DNA from: Phaeophleospora eucalypticola
Lineage: Eukaryota; Ascomycota; Dothideomycetes; Mycosphaerellales; Mycosphaerellaceae
Direction of reading: 5' to 3'
Length of the DNA: 64,000 bases
NCBI GenBank assembly: GCA_022814565.1
Contig: JAKLNG010000005.1
Location: 2,108,001-2,172,000 of the forward strand
Part shown: piece after piece, positions 31,836 through 42,282 of the stretch
Numbering within the stretch: the stretch's first letter is position 1
Layout: each line of letters starts with the position of its first letter
Position numbers and translations under genes: made by a program
Notes under the pieces: model-generated
The model's input: only the letters and a program-made list of their open reading frames with translations
The model's database searches: none
Told to the model about the DNA's origin: nothing

Positions 31836-32588
31836 TTAGTCCTTGAACTTCCTGTTCTTGTTCTCTCCAAACAGCGTTGATCGCACTGCAGGCAGACCGT
31901 CCGTTTCAAGAAGATGCAGCCGCTCCTCGAATGTGTTGTTGATATCGATCTTGCCGGTACTGTTGAGAATGATCACACCGCCAGCTCTGTAAGATGCGTT
32001 AGCGCAGAACATATGGCAGGTCTAAGCATGTACGACTTACGATCCCTCTGCCACTCGCTCCTTGTCGTCGACTACTACCTCAATGTCTCGCTTCATGCTC
32101 TTTTTGTACTCCTCCTTGGCGCCTTCAGCGGCCTTCTTGACCACGTCGTCGTCCTTCTTGCGACATCGCACAGTCACCTTCTTCTCGTTCACGAGTGCGT
32201 ATAATCCTTCCAAGATCAAGTCCTTGAGGACCTTCTCGTACTTGCCCTTGTCCTTCGATGCAGAGTCGGCGAGCTTCTTGTTGGCATCCTCAAACAGCTG
32301 GTCGAGAAGCTCTTGTCTGGCGCTGAGGATGCGCAGTCTCGTCTTGTTGGCCAGTGTAGACTTGGTAATTTGCTGGCTCATGCCGGCCTGTGTAAATTTC
32401 TTCTTGTATTCCTCGTCGATGCGGGCGGTCTCAGAGCGTACAAGCTTGGACTTCTCAATGCTGAACTCCTCGTCGGCTTTGAGGTGAATCTCGCGGGCCT
32501 TCTCCAATGCCTCCTGTCTGATGAAGGCGGTCATCTTCCGCAGCTCCGTGTTGACCTGGTCGTCCGACATGGCGTGTATTTGCGACAT
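31836..32588 (-). CDS. VMA4: V-type proton ATPase subunit E
   Basis: Two exons, 32041-32588 and 31836-31986, 232 residues, the usual size. The intron (54 nt, GTAAGT...TTACAG) joins RVAEGS to AGGVIILN, restoring the conserved C-terminal domain that ends FGENKNRKFKD. The N-terminus MSQIHAMSDDQVNTELRKM starts the long helical stalk; the frame is open upstream without an ATG, so 32588 is the start. Subunit E pairs with subunit G to form the peripheral stalks of the vacuolar ATPase, tying the V1 head to the membrane sector. Confidence 0.95.
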
Positions 32589-33161
32589 GTTTGCGGTATT
32601 CGAGAGCTGCTTCCCGGGCAGCTGCCTGTAGGTTGTGTTGGGAGAGGGTCGCTCGGATTGATCGCGGGTGCAGGAGCACGACACCTGTCTGTGAAGCTGC
32701 TTTCGAGCTTTGGCGAGTTATCAGGCTCGATGCGTCTGTGATTGCGGTGTCGAGCTTCCAATGGGCGGAACAGGTTGCTGGAGCAAGATGCAAGATGCAG
32801 CTCGACGCAGCTGTCCTGAATGAGAGCGACTGGAGCTGGAGAGCCTCATCATCGCCAAGCTCGACGCTAGTCCGCTTCCGAACGGTCACCCGCGCGACGC
32901 CTCGACCGATCATCCATCATCGTGGTCATCGTGCTGCTTCTACTCGACAAGCTCCGGAGTTCAGCCCTCCCGTCATTCCACCATCACTTCGCACATGATC
33001 GCGGTCCCTGCTGCTTCCAACCATCCAACTCAGAAAGAGAACGAAGGAGGGAACGTTGTGACAGGAGGTCCTCAAGTCCACTGGCAGGCATGGCGAATCG
33101 ATAACAACACCTCGAACACACCGACACCGCTCCACAATCACCCCAATTCAACGACCGCAAC
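32589..33161. promoter_or_regulatory. Divergent promoter region, VMA4 / NIPA transporter
   Basis: A 573-bp gap between divergent ATGs. Frames that run through it are extensions of the neighbours or lack coding character. It should hold both promoters; no motif is assigned. Confidence 0.4.
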
Positions 33162-34766
33162 ATGAGTGACTCCAACCTCGATCCGCAAGCCGCGGTAGCG
33201 CTGGGCGTTATCGTCGGTTTACTATCGACCTGCGTCCAGTCGATCGGCCTTACGTTGCAACGCAAGTCGCATATGCTCGAAGACGAGAAAGAAGATCATG
33301 TTTCGCGGCGACCACCATACAAGCGACGGAGATGGCAGATTGGAATGTGCTTGTTCTTGGTCGCCAACATCATCGGGTCGACAATCCAGATTGTGGCATT
33401 GCCACTGCCGCTTTTGAGCACCCTCCAAGCATCTGGACTGGTATTCAACAGCATCTTGGCCAGTCTGTTGCTGAAAGAGCCGTGGACATGGCGGACGGGA
33501 TATGGAACGGTACTGGTTGCCGGAGGTGCTGTGCTGGTCAGTTACTACTCTGCAATGCCAGAACCCAGCCATAATCTGCAGGAGCTGCTGGTGCTGCTTG
33601 GAGACCCGAGCTTCCTGGTGTGGTTCATCCTTTCTTTGTGCTTTGCGATCGTTGTGATTGTGGTCACATTCACGTTGCGCAAATGCATACCAGCCTACAA
33701 ACGAGAGAGTCCGCGAGTGCTGCTCGTCAATGGAATGATATTCGGATTGGTCTCCGGCATACTCTCCGCGCACGCATTGCTTCTGGCCAAGAGCGCGGTG
33801 GAACTCATTGTCAAGAGCTTGTCGAGCCGCAACAACCAGTTCAAGACTTGGGAGCCTTGGGTACTGGTGTTGGCATTCCTTGCTCTGTCCTTGTCGCAAC
33901 TCTACTACCTACACCTAGGCCTAAAGCTCATATCGACGAGCATCCTTTACCCTTTTGTCTTTTGCATTTATAATATCGTGGCAATTCTGGATGGACTCAT
34001 TTACTTTCAGCAAATGCATAAATTGCCACCTTTGCATGCCGGCCTCATTGCCTTGGGAACCGTGTTGCTTTTGGCTGGTGTCTTAGCGCTCAGCTGGAGA
34101 TTCCAGGACGACGAGGATAACGAACATCACGCAGCGAAGACTGAGATACCTCAGACGGTCTTGGCGCCAGGCATGGGCTTTGTGGCAGACCCAGATACCG
34201 GGTCAGAAGACTCAGAGTCGATATACACGGATGACGATGTCGAGACGGAAAGAGAGATCGATGAACATACCAATCTCATTCGAAAATCGCTCTCGAGAAG
34301 CCACTCAACCACCAACAAGGTACCAAATTACATTCCTGGACACACCCATGTGCACACGAGCAAACGTCGCCATAGAGCAGCAACTCTCAGAGAAGTCAGA
34401 CAAATTTGGGAGGCTCTAGGCGATTCTGACGACCAATACGGCACCTTTGATCGGCCGGAGTCCTCAAGATCAAATCCAGCTCGACCGGCGTCGTCTGAAC
34501 AGCAACGTAGAAGAAGGCGTTCGAGTGCGGGCAAGACTCTTGAGCGGGATTCTGAAGACATGGGAGTGAGCCTTGAGCCTGGTCTCTCCCGTGCGAGCAC
34601 AATGCCTGCGCAGCCACACAGAAGGCAAAGGCGAAAGAGCTCGTACCATGGAAGTGCCTTGTTCTCGGATCTGCTCAAGAACAGTTGGTGGAGTTTCAAA
34701 CGGAAGGACGACGGAGATGACGAACAGCCTCCTCAGTCACCTCGTCAATCGCGGCGGGATGAATGA
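33162..34766 (+). CDS. NIPA-family magnesium transporter
   Basis: Intronless frame of 534 residues. The first ~330 residues carry about nine hydrophobic segments and the family signatures GLTLQRKSH near the N-terminus, PLPLLSTLQASGLVFNSILA and ISTSILYPFVFCIYN. NIPA proteins mediate Mg2+ uptake at the plasma membrane or endosomes in animals; fungal members are less studied. The C-terminal 200 residues are hydrophilic and Ser/Arg-rich with RRxS-type sites, suggesting cytosolic phosphorylation. The start is the ATG at 33162. Confidence 0.9.
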   Translation: MSDSNLDPQAAVALGVIVGLLSTCVQSIGLTLQRKSHMLEDEKEDHVSRRPPYKRRRWQIGMCLFLVANIIGSTIQIVALPLPLLSTLQASGLVFNSILASLLLKEPWTWRTGYGTVLVAGGAVLVSYYSAMPEPSHNLQELLVLLGDPSFLVWFILSLCFAIVVIVVTFTLRKCIPAYKRESPRVLLVNGMIFGLVSGILSAHALLLAKSAVELIVKSLSSRNNQFKTWEPWVLVLAFLALSLSQLYYLHLGLKLISTSILYPFVFCIYNIVAILDGLIYFQQMHKLPPLHAGLIALGTVLLLAGVLALSWRFQDDEDNEHHAAKTEIPQTVLAPGMGFVADPDTGSEDSESIYTDDDVETEREIDEHTNLIRKSLSRSHSTTNKVPNYIPGHTHVHTSKRRHRAATLREVRQIWEALGDSDDQYGTFDRPESSRSNPARPASSEQQRRRRRSSAGKTLERDSEDMGVSLEPGLSRASTMPAQPHRRQRRKSSYHGSALFSDLLKNSWWSFKRKDDGDDEQPPQSPRQSRRDE

Positions 34767-35130
34767 CGGATGTTGGTGCAGGATTATGATTCTTATGTGA
34801 ATGGATGCATTTGCTTTTGGCTACTCCAAGATACCCCAAGTATGAAATTAGACTTCTCGTATGAACCTGCCATCTGGGCTCCATTTGCTGCTCCATTCGG
34901 CCAACTGACTGATGAGAAGGACATCTGCTCTTTATAATGTTTTTCGTCTGCCATTGCGCATCGATGGCCTCCTGAACCATTTTACTCCAGGATCCACGCA
35001 CGCCACGACACCTGGATTATACCAATTTGATAATAGGGAGGAGCCTGTCCAGCCGATTTAGACCTGAAGTGGGGGTCTCGACGCCACGAGGCGTTGTGAA
35101 GCAGAAGGGGCAAGATGGCCCTTAACTCAC
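34767..35130. other. Intergenic, 3' of NIPA gene
   Basis: About 360 bp, partly the 3' UTR of the transporter gene. Nothing else seen. Confidence 0.4.
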
Positions 35131-35612
35131 ATGCGCCGGAGACTGGTGGATAACGACATCGAAAAGATGTTCAAAATTTACGCCGACATTGTTGATGAAC
35201 AGCTCCAAGCGCAGACAGCAAATTTGAGTACCAACGAGATCGACGTCCGCAAGCAGGCCATGGGGAAATCACGTCTCATCACTCAGATGCAAGACTTGAG
35301 GGATCACCGGGTCACCAAGCTTGCATGGTGCAAAGCGCTGATGCAGATGAAGAATTTGCCGAAGCTTTCAACGCCCTGGCGGCCCGGATAGAAGAAAACG
35401 CTGGAATTATCGAAAGGTTTTCTTCGAACCTCACACCGGACCATGCTGAATCGACAGAGGATGGTATTATTGGAACAGGAGAACTTGATGGCAGAAGAGA
35501 GGTTCCTATGTGGCGGTTCGAACGCCGAGGCGTTGATGGTACAAGAGGGGCTCCTTGTCGGTGACGAGACTGTCAATGATGGGCTCAAGATTTCCGAGTT
35601 CTGTCTATCCTG
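35131..35612 (+). pseudogene. Frame-shifted coding remnant, unknown family
   Basis: Protein-like sequence continues through three frames in succession. From ATG 35131: a helical segment (IEKMFKIYADIVDEQLQAQT); from about 35310 a second frame (DADEEFAEAFNALAARIEEN); from about 35440 a third (RQRMVLLEQENLMAEERFL) ending at a stop near 35612. The shifts come too close together for normal-size introns at the first junction, so I read this as a decayed gene, though an unrecognised short intron or a sequencing error would give the same picture. The family is not recognised. Confidence 0.35.
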
Positions 35613-36906
35613 ACAGTCCGAGGTTTCGAGCTGCGGAGCTAAAAGGCGTCGAACAGGGTGTGTACGAGAAGACCACTATCGCCAACACGGGCCCTCGCTC
35701 GATGGAAGCTTGCCCTGCTTGGCTAGACTGTGCAATTGTCAGGGGGCATTTTCGTTGCAAGAGCGCTCAAGAGTGGGGACTGAACACAAGGGAGGTTGAT
35801 TTCCACGGATATGATTGGCTTTTCTCGTATTGATAGAAAGCCACGGATGAGATGTTCGCTGTGGTTGTTGGCCTTCTCGAGTAGGCCTTGCCGTTGGCAG
35901 GACTTCTGAGAAGCAATCTTGACGCAGCGAAGGATCTCGATCATCTCGGTTGAGCTGCTGGTCTCGGACGCATTGGCGGGTCATCTGTGAGCGCGAATTG
36001 CTGCACGAGCGTTCGAGAGCAACGCTTGGCATAGACCTCTACTGAGCATGGATGGTCCTCTCGGGTCAAGTACTCGCTCTCGATACTGTCCGACCGCCTG
36101 TGAGCCCTGAACTTGCCGCGTCGCTCCAGAAGGGCTACAAGATTGACAAAGAGCACCTGATGGTCTCGATGGAAGAATGTGTTCTTGTTATACAGTTCGG
36201 TCGTCCGTGAGCCCTCTCTTCAACTTTAGAGCTCGAGAGTGGATTGAAGAATACAATTTGAATTTTGAACAGTCGAGGATCATCTCGACGACACTGGTCT
36301 CTCTCGTTGTACCAGCTGGCTGTCTGTGGGCGCTGCCGCTGTCAGGGCGGCGGAGAGCAAGTCTTGATCGTATGGTCATCTCTCAACGGTCCTGCTCACT
36401 CTCGACATGCTGCCCGACGGTCGGTTGGCGTTATAGATGCCCGTGCACTTGGGAATGGTCTCAAAGCAGCGGAAGAGTCCATCTAACCTTGACATCTCGA
36501 GCAAGTTGTCCGCTCTCGATATACTGTCGCAATTTCCGTGGGCATTGTTTTCAGCTGGTACAATCGAGAAGGGCTTGAAATGTCAGGCGCGGGTTTGGAA
36601 CGAATACTCGGCGCACTGCCGCCCAAATCTCAGATGAGGGTCAGAAACGGACATCTCGAAGATTCTTCGCACTCTTGATCTACTGTCAGATTGTCTGACG
36701 GCTCTGTCGTCGCGGGGATGTTTGAGAGTCAAGCCGCGCGCTCAGCTTCGAGGCTCCCTCGCTCTTTCCTCACGATTTAAAGTTGGCAGGGGACGGGTCG
36801 GGCCAGGCTTTCCCGCGTCGCTCTTGCCAAGCGCACTGCCATCAAATCTCGTTCTTCCCTTCTCCGGATTTTGAAGTTCTGAACAACACCCAGCGCTGCT
36901 GCAAAG
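35613..36906. other. Gene-poor region upstream of RPS6 with diverged short repeats
   Basis: About 1.3 kb without a supported gene. A plus-strand frame to 35833 is open but not recognisable. Between 36075 and 36690 a short motif of the form CTCTCGAtaTACTGTC recurs in diverged form about four times. The final 200 bp should hold the RPS6 promoter. Confidence 0.4.
36075..36690. repeat. Dispersed diverged copies of a CTCTCGA..ACTGTC motif
   Basis: Related segments occur at 36075-36092 (CTCTCGATACTGTCCG), 36398-36414 (CTCTCGACATGCTGCC), 36513-36528 (CTCTCGATATACTGTC) and 36671-36687 (CTCTTGATCTACTGTC). The last two are each preceded, about 15-20 bases earlier, by GACATCTCGA, so the repeat unit is at least 40 bp. 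Spacing is irregular (about 320, 115 and 160 bp). Confidence 0.5.
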
Positions 36907-37788
36907 ATGAAGCTCAACATCTCCTACCCAGCCAACGGCACCCAAAAGCTCATCGAAATCGAAGATGAGCGCAAGCTTCGTGTCTTCATGGATCGACGCA
37001 TGGGCAACGAAGTTCCTGGAGACTCCGTTGGCGACGAATTCAAAGGCTACATTTTCAGAATCACCGGCGGAAACGACAAGCAGGGCTTCCCGATGAAGCA
37101 GGGTGTCATGCACCCAACCCGTGTTCGCCTTCTCCTCGCCGACGGCCACAGCTGCTACCGCCCACGTCGCACTGGTGAGCGCAAGAGAAAGTCTGTTCGC
37201 GGATGCATCGTCGCCATGGACTTGTCCGTCCTCGCCCTCTCCATCGTGAAGCAGGGCGACGCCGACATTCCAGGCCTCACGGACACTGTGCACCCTAAGC
37301 GCTTGGGTCCAAAGCGTGCGACCAAGATTCGTCGCTTCTTCGGTCTCAGCAAGGAAGACGATGTGAGTGCTCATGCTCCCTATGAGGCTCTACTCCTCTT
37401 CGCCAGCCCTGCCATTCGAGCGGGCTGAGTCTGAGACCACAACACATGCTGACATGCTGTCAATAGGTCCGCAAGTTCGTCATCCGTCGTGAGGTCCAGC
37501 CCAAGAAGGAGGGTGCCAAGCCATACACCAAGGCTCCTCGCATCCAGCGCCTCGTCACTCCTCAGCGCCTCCAGCACAAGCGTCACCGCATCGCACTCAA
37601 GCGCCGCCAGGCCGAGAAGGTCAAGGACGCCGCCGTAAGTGACACTACATCTTTCTTCACAGGAGCCAAATCGCTGACACACGCAACAGAACGAGTACGC
37701 CCAGATCCTTTCGAAGCGCGTCACGGAGGAGAAGGCCAAGCAGGCCGAGATGAGGAAGCGCCGTGCTTCCAGCATGCGCAAGGCCTAA
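36907..37788 (+). CDS. RPS6: 40S ribosomal protein S6 (eS6)
   Basis: Three exons, 36907-37362, 37467-37634 and 37690-37788, all phase 0, 240 residues. The N-terminus MKLNISYPANGTQK and the core MGNEVPGDSVGDEFKGYIF are diagnostic. Introns have GTGAGT...CAATAG and GTAAGT...CAACAG ends. The C-terminus ends KRRASSMRKA, keeping the paired serines that are TOR/AGC-kinase targets in yeast S6. Exon 1 stays open past its donor for 22 codons, so retention would truncate the protein. It is a component of the small ribosomal subunit, assembled in the nucleolus. Confidence 0.97.
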
Positions 37789-38285
37789 ACGCACATCTGG
37801 TGCTACGGGAGGGGTGTTGTTCATGCACGGTCAATGAAATGGGACGACAAGTCATCGTCACGGTCTCGCGATTCTGCAGAAGATACTGCGTACAGCGGGT
37901 AGAGGGCGGCGTCCGGATTCATGTCAAGTAGCTTCGAATGAAGTGGCTTCAAAAGCAGGTTCAGATCTTTTCACGTGCAAAGACCGTCAGCGCATGTCTC
38001 TGCGTTACTTGCGAGTTTTTGCGCAGCTCGATCTAAACAACACATGCATCGGTCTAGTAAAGGCAAAGCGAGCATCATTTTTCTCTCACTTCCGCGCTTG
38101 CCTCGCTGCCCTCCACAGTTTGGCAGCGACCACCCAGCAAATCGATTACCGGGAGCGGGCCGCGCGTGAAGCTCCGGTCATACCTGGGATTTCGCGACAA
38201 TCTCTTCGTGAGTCGCGATTTATTTCCAACATGCAACACCCATCACTCAACCTCTCGCAGCACTCACAGTCGCCGCTACAGCGAG
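37789..38285. other. Intergenic, RPS6 / PRPP synthetase
   Basis: About 500 bp between tandem genes: RPS6 3' UTR and the promoter and leader of the PRPP synthetase gene. No other feature seen. Confidence 0.4.
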
Positions 38286-39439
38286 ATGGCTACCAACAGC
38301 ATCAAGCTGTTGACTGGTAACAGTCATGGGCAGCTGGCCAAACTCGTCGCCGATCGGTACGTGCGACCTCACTTGGGCTTTCACATAGGACTCGCGAGGG
38401 AAAGCTAATGGCGTCGCAGGCTGGGCATAGAGCTGGCCAAGATCATGGTCCTGCAGTACTCCAACAATGAGTCTAGCATATCGATCGGAGAGTCAGTCAG
38501 AGACGAGGATGGTATGCATACCCGCAAAGAGTAAGAGCTTGCGACAATGGGCATCCATACCTAACATCCTACCGCCTACAGTCTTCATTCTGCAGTCCAC
38601 CGAACCCGGGAACATCAACGATCATATCATGGAACTCCTCATCCTCATAAATGCCTGCCGAACCGCGTCTGCGCGACGCATCACAGCCGTGCTCCCGAAC
38701 TTTCCGTATGCCAGACAGGATAAGAAGGATAAGAGTAGGGCTCCTATCACTGCGAAGTTGATGGCCAACATGCTGCAGACCGCTGGCTGCAACCATATCA
38801 TCACAATGGACCTGCACGCGAGTCAGATTCAAGGCTTCTTCAACGTCCCGGTCGACAATCTTTACGCGGAGCCCTCGACACTCAGATGGATCCGAGAGAA
38901 TCTCGTGGTACAGGACTGCGTCATTGTATCCCCTGATGCAGGAGGAGCCAAGCGAGCAACGAGCATTGCGGACGGGCTCGACCTCGGCTTTGCGCTCATT
39001 CACAAAGAGCGAGCACGACCGAACGAGGTCTCACGCATGACTCTCGTTGGAGACGTTAAGGGGCGGATTGCCATTCTCGTGGACGACATGGCAGACACAT
39101 GCGGAACGCTGGTGAAGGCCGCAGACGTGGTCATGGACCATGGCGCGAGCGAGGTCATTGCGATAGTAACGCATGGCATCCTCAGCGGCAATGCCATTGA
39201 GAAGCTCAACGCCAGCCGGCTGAAGAAGCTGGTCGTCACAAACACCGTGCCACATGAGGAGAAGAAGAGGCTATGTCCTCGGATAGAAACAATCGACATC
39301 AGCCCGACGGTAAGATTCACACGATTGAGACTTCACTCATGGCCTGATTGCTGACGAGTACTAGCTCGCGGAAGCATGCCGCAGAACACACAACGGCGAG
39401 AGCGTCTCTTTCCTCTTCAAGCACGCGCCCCTGGACTAG
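38286..39439 (+). CDS. PRS: Ribose-phosphate pyrophosphokinase (PRPP synthetase)
   Basis: Four exons, 38286-38356, 38420-38511, 38582-39309 and 39365-39439, 321 residues, the normal length. Phases agree at each GT-AG junction: VADR|LGIELAK, DED|VFILQST, ISPT|LAEACRR. The protein makes PRPP from ribose 5-phosphate and ATP for nucleotide, histidine and tryptophan synthesis. Visible signatures are the catalytic flexible-loop region ARQDKKDKSR, TMDLHASQIQGFF, and the PRPP-binding loop VDDMADTCGTL. There are several PRS paralogues in fungi, and I cannot tell which this is. It is convergent with the PLD-like gene. Confidence 0.95.
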
Positions 39440-39654
39440 GAGCCTTGTCTATGAGTTCTACGAGTACTACGCCAACAGCACTGCTTCATGTACCTACTTT
39501 GATAGGAGCGGAACGGCGTACTGGAAACCCCCATGGTCACAAGAGTGACATGGGTATGCATAGGGAGTTTACCATCCTCTTTGATTTCCTTTTCTCGGCG
39601 ACCAGAGAAGATGCACTACAATGTGTAAGATCCATTGGAGAATCGCCATGAAAC

Positions 39655-42147
39655 CTATTTCCCTTCAGCTTTCTTCAAAATTCCAGAAATTCCCTTGATC
39701 GAGGAGAAAATACCGGCGTCGTTTCCATAGCTTGAAGCAAGGCGTGAGCATTCTCATCGGACACAACTTTTGATGGGGACTGTCCACTCACCTTCCCTCT
39801 GCTAACTTGCCAGTCTTAGGGTCGTACCAGCAGCCGTCCTCTTTTGCGCGTCCGTACGCGGCAGTGTTCTGATTTCGCTCGATACCTTCGCGCCACTAAA
39901 TGGAGTGAAATGGATCAGCAAGGCACTACAAACATCTCTGCTCCATGGCCACTTTAGCAGAGGCTCACTTACAGCTTTGCAGACTACAGGCGAGTCGATC
40001 AATACATTGACTTCCTGAGAATGAAACCAAGATTGCGTGTCTGCATCTATCAGCGACGCGCGTACGAAATTAGGGCTGTTTACGGCGCAGCATACCTTGA
40101 TTACCTGATCCTTGGATTGCAACGGCCTCGTCAACAATCATCAGCTTGATGTGGCAACTCCTCTGCTTGAACGAGTTGTGGATTGGATGGTCCTGGTCCG
40201 CGGCAACGTAGAAGAAGACATTGAGATTCTTCTTCTCGTCCTCTTCGAGTTGTGAGTACAGATGGTTTGCAGCCATTTCATTCGTGCCGCCCTGGCCGGG
40301 AAGCAGCTCGCCGCCGTCGTTGTAGCCGAGACACACGTAGTAAGTTACCTGTATGTCTCTCTTGCAGGCGCTGATGAGGGCGGGAAGAAGGGCTACGAAG
40401 AAAGAAGACTGTCAGCGTGATTACGATTGACAAAAGAACGATGGCTTCTTACGCTTTGCATTGAGGTCCGGAGTCTGGATAAAGATCGACTTCTTTGCAT
40501 TGCGAATCAAGGACAAGAATGATTCATTCTGGGGCACGAAGACCGACTCGTTGTTGATGTTCGCATATGGTTTGCGGGAGCACATAGCCATGGGTACAGG
40601 CTCGCGGTTCGGCACTGGGATAAAAGGAAAAAAGTGCAGATCCTCTGAGCGCTCCGGCGCTGTAGCCTTTACGGATAGGCCAGTCGGCTTGTTTAGGTGG
40701 CGAGCAACTGCGTCGTTGTACTTCTCCCCCTGGTGAGGATTGAGAGTACATCTCATACGCTGAATCTCGGCAGCCAAGGTGTCGTCGTAGTGAGGCTCGT
40801 TTGGCATGTGCTCTGGCAGATCGACCGCGACACTCTTTTCTGGCAATCGGAAAGACCCATCGGCTTCGAATAGGGCTTTGTATGATTCTTCCTCGTATGT
40901 TGGAGGCGCACTTTCGGCCGCCGGTGTGTTGCGACAGGGGAGCGGTGGCTCCAGCTTGTTATGCCAGGAGACTATGAAGGTCTCCCACAGGCTGTCTACG
41001 ATCGGTCCTTCGAGGTGAGACATCATCTCGAGATTGTCGTTGTCCTGGATGTTGTTACTCGAGACAGTGGCGATCTGTCTGTCGACGATCATGAACTTGG
41101 AATGGAACGTTCCCAACGGTGGGCGATGGAAGTTCACCACGGCCAGATCGACGTTTGGGATCTTCTCTGGTGCTGGAAGCCCTACGCCGGAAGACTGCCA
41201 TTCTTTAGGAGTGACGTTCTGATGGTTGTCAAGAAACTAGCCTTCCGTCAGCAACGTCTTCTTACCAGAAAGACGAACAAACTCGCCTGCTTCAACGCCC
41301 CACGGTCATACATCAACTTCACAACCACCTTCTCACCTCGCTCTCCAGCCCTCTTGGATAGCTCAATCAACGCATCGTTCACAAACGTACTCGCACCAGA
41401 AAACTTCCAAAAGTTGGTCGCCAGGAGAACCTCCTTCTTCGCCCTGGCAATCAGATTGGACATGTGTCGCAATTGATCATTCAATGGCGCGATGATGGTC
41501 ATCGGAACACAGCCGGTGGATCCGATCAAGGGAGGCGAGACGCAGTCCGACATGGGATCTCGCTCGACGCATTGCAAGAGATCGTGGAAGGCATGGAGGA
41601 AGAGCTCGCTGGGCTGCGTGTTGCCGAATTTTCCTCTGTTGCGGGCCCAGGTGAGATCGCTTCCGGATGAAGTTCCGCGAGAGTCGGGTTCACGGGTCTC
41701 GATGGTTGAGAGGTGCTGAGAACAACATCAGACACCATCTGAAAGACTTCGGCATTGTCTCGGCAAAGTGCCGACATGGTGCAGGAGGGACTGGTGCTTA
41801 CATGACTCCCGTACAGCTCTTCTGCGATATTTCCCGGCGTTCTAGACGGATCTTTGGCGTACACTTCACTGACCGACAGCGTCGAATCGCAGTGCTGTTC
41901 AATCGTGTCCCGGCCCATGATGTAGTCGGCACTGGCTCCGCAGCTGCGGCTGGAGGCTCGGGATCTTCAAGCGTGTGGAGAAGGGCAGATAAGGTCTTTA
42001 CCAAGCTTTTGCCAAGGCGATGCCAAGGACAACCCAAGTGAAGATGAATACAAGTGACGATAGAGAGATCAAAGGAAACAGTAATGCACCTGGTAGAGTA
42101 CTTGAGACGCACGCCTTGCTGGCTGTCTTGGAAATGCGGTACGGCAT
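39655..42147 (-). CDS. Membrane-anchored PLD-superfamily protein (two HKD motifs)
   Basis: Eight-exon model in which all phases agree: 42002-42147, 41802-41931, 41287-41715, 40453-41236, 40096-40392, 39973-40040, 39792-39895 and 39655-39730, 677 residues. The first exon encodes one hydrophobic helix (about residues 20-48). The catalytic motifs are HSKFMIVD with downstream SSNNIQDNDN, and HIKLMIVD with GSGNQ, i.e. two HxKx4D half-sites as in phospholipase D, phosphatidylserine synthase and related phosphatidyl-transferases. The substrate is not determined; fungal relatives are annotated only as PLD-like. The 50-nt intron 41237-41286 appears to use a GC donor. The second intron (41716-41801) is the least certain because the first frame also looks partly protein-like across it. 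Confidence 0.8.
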
Positions 42148-42282
42148 GATTGAAGAGACTCGGGAGTGACGTAGGTGCGTACGTATATGCCTCGTTTAGA
42201 ACCTGGATTCTTTGGCTTCAGGCCAAAAATCTAGATTCCAGCCTAGCCGCATGACGACTGTTCCATCCATCCATCCATCCAA

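Noticed and set aside
32589..32684. N-terminal extension of V-ATPase subunit E
   Set aside because: It starts at GTG and lacks homology; MSQIHAMSDDQV at 32588 matches the family N-terminus.
37363..37466. A snoRNA inside RPS6 intron 1
   Set aside because: Ribosomal-protein introns often host them, but no paired C (RTGATGA) and D (CTGA) boxes with terminal stem were found; the CTGAC present fits the branch site.
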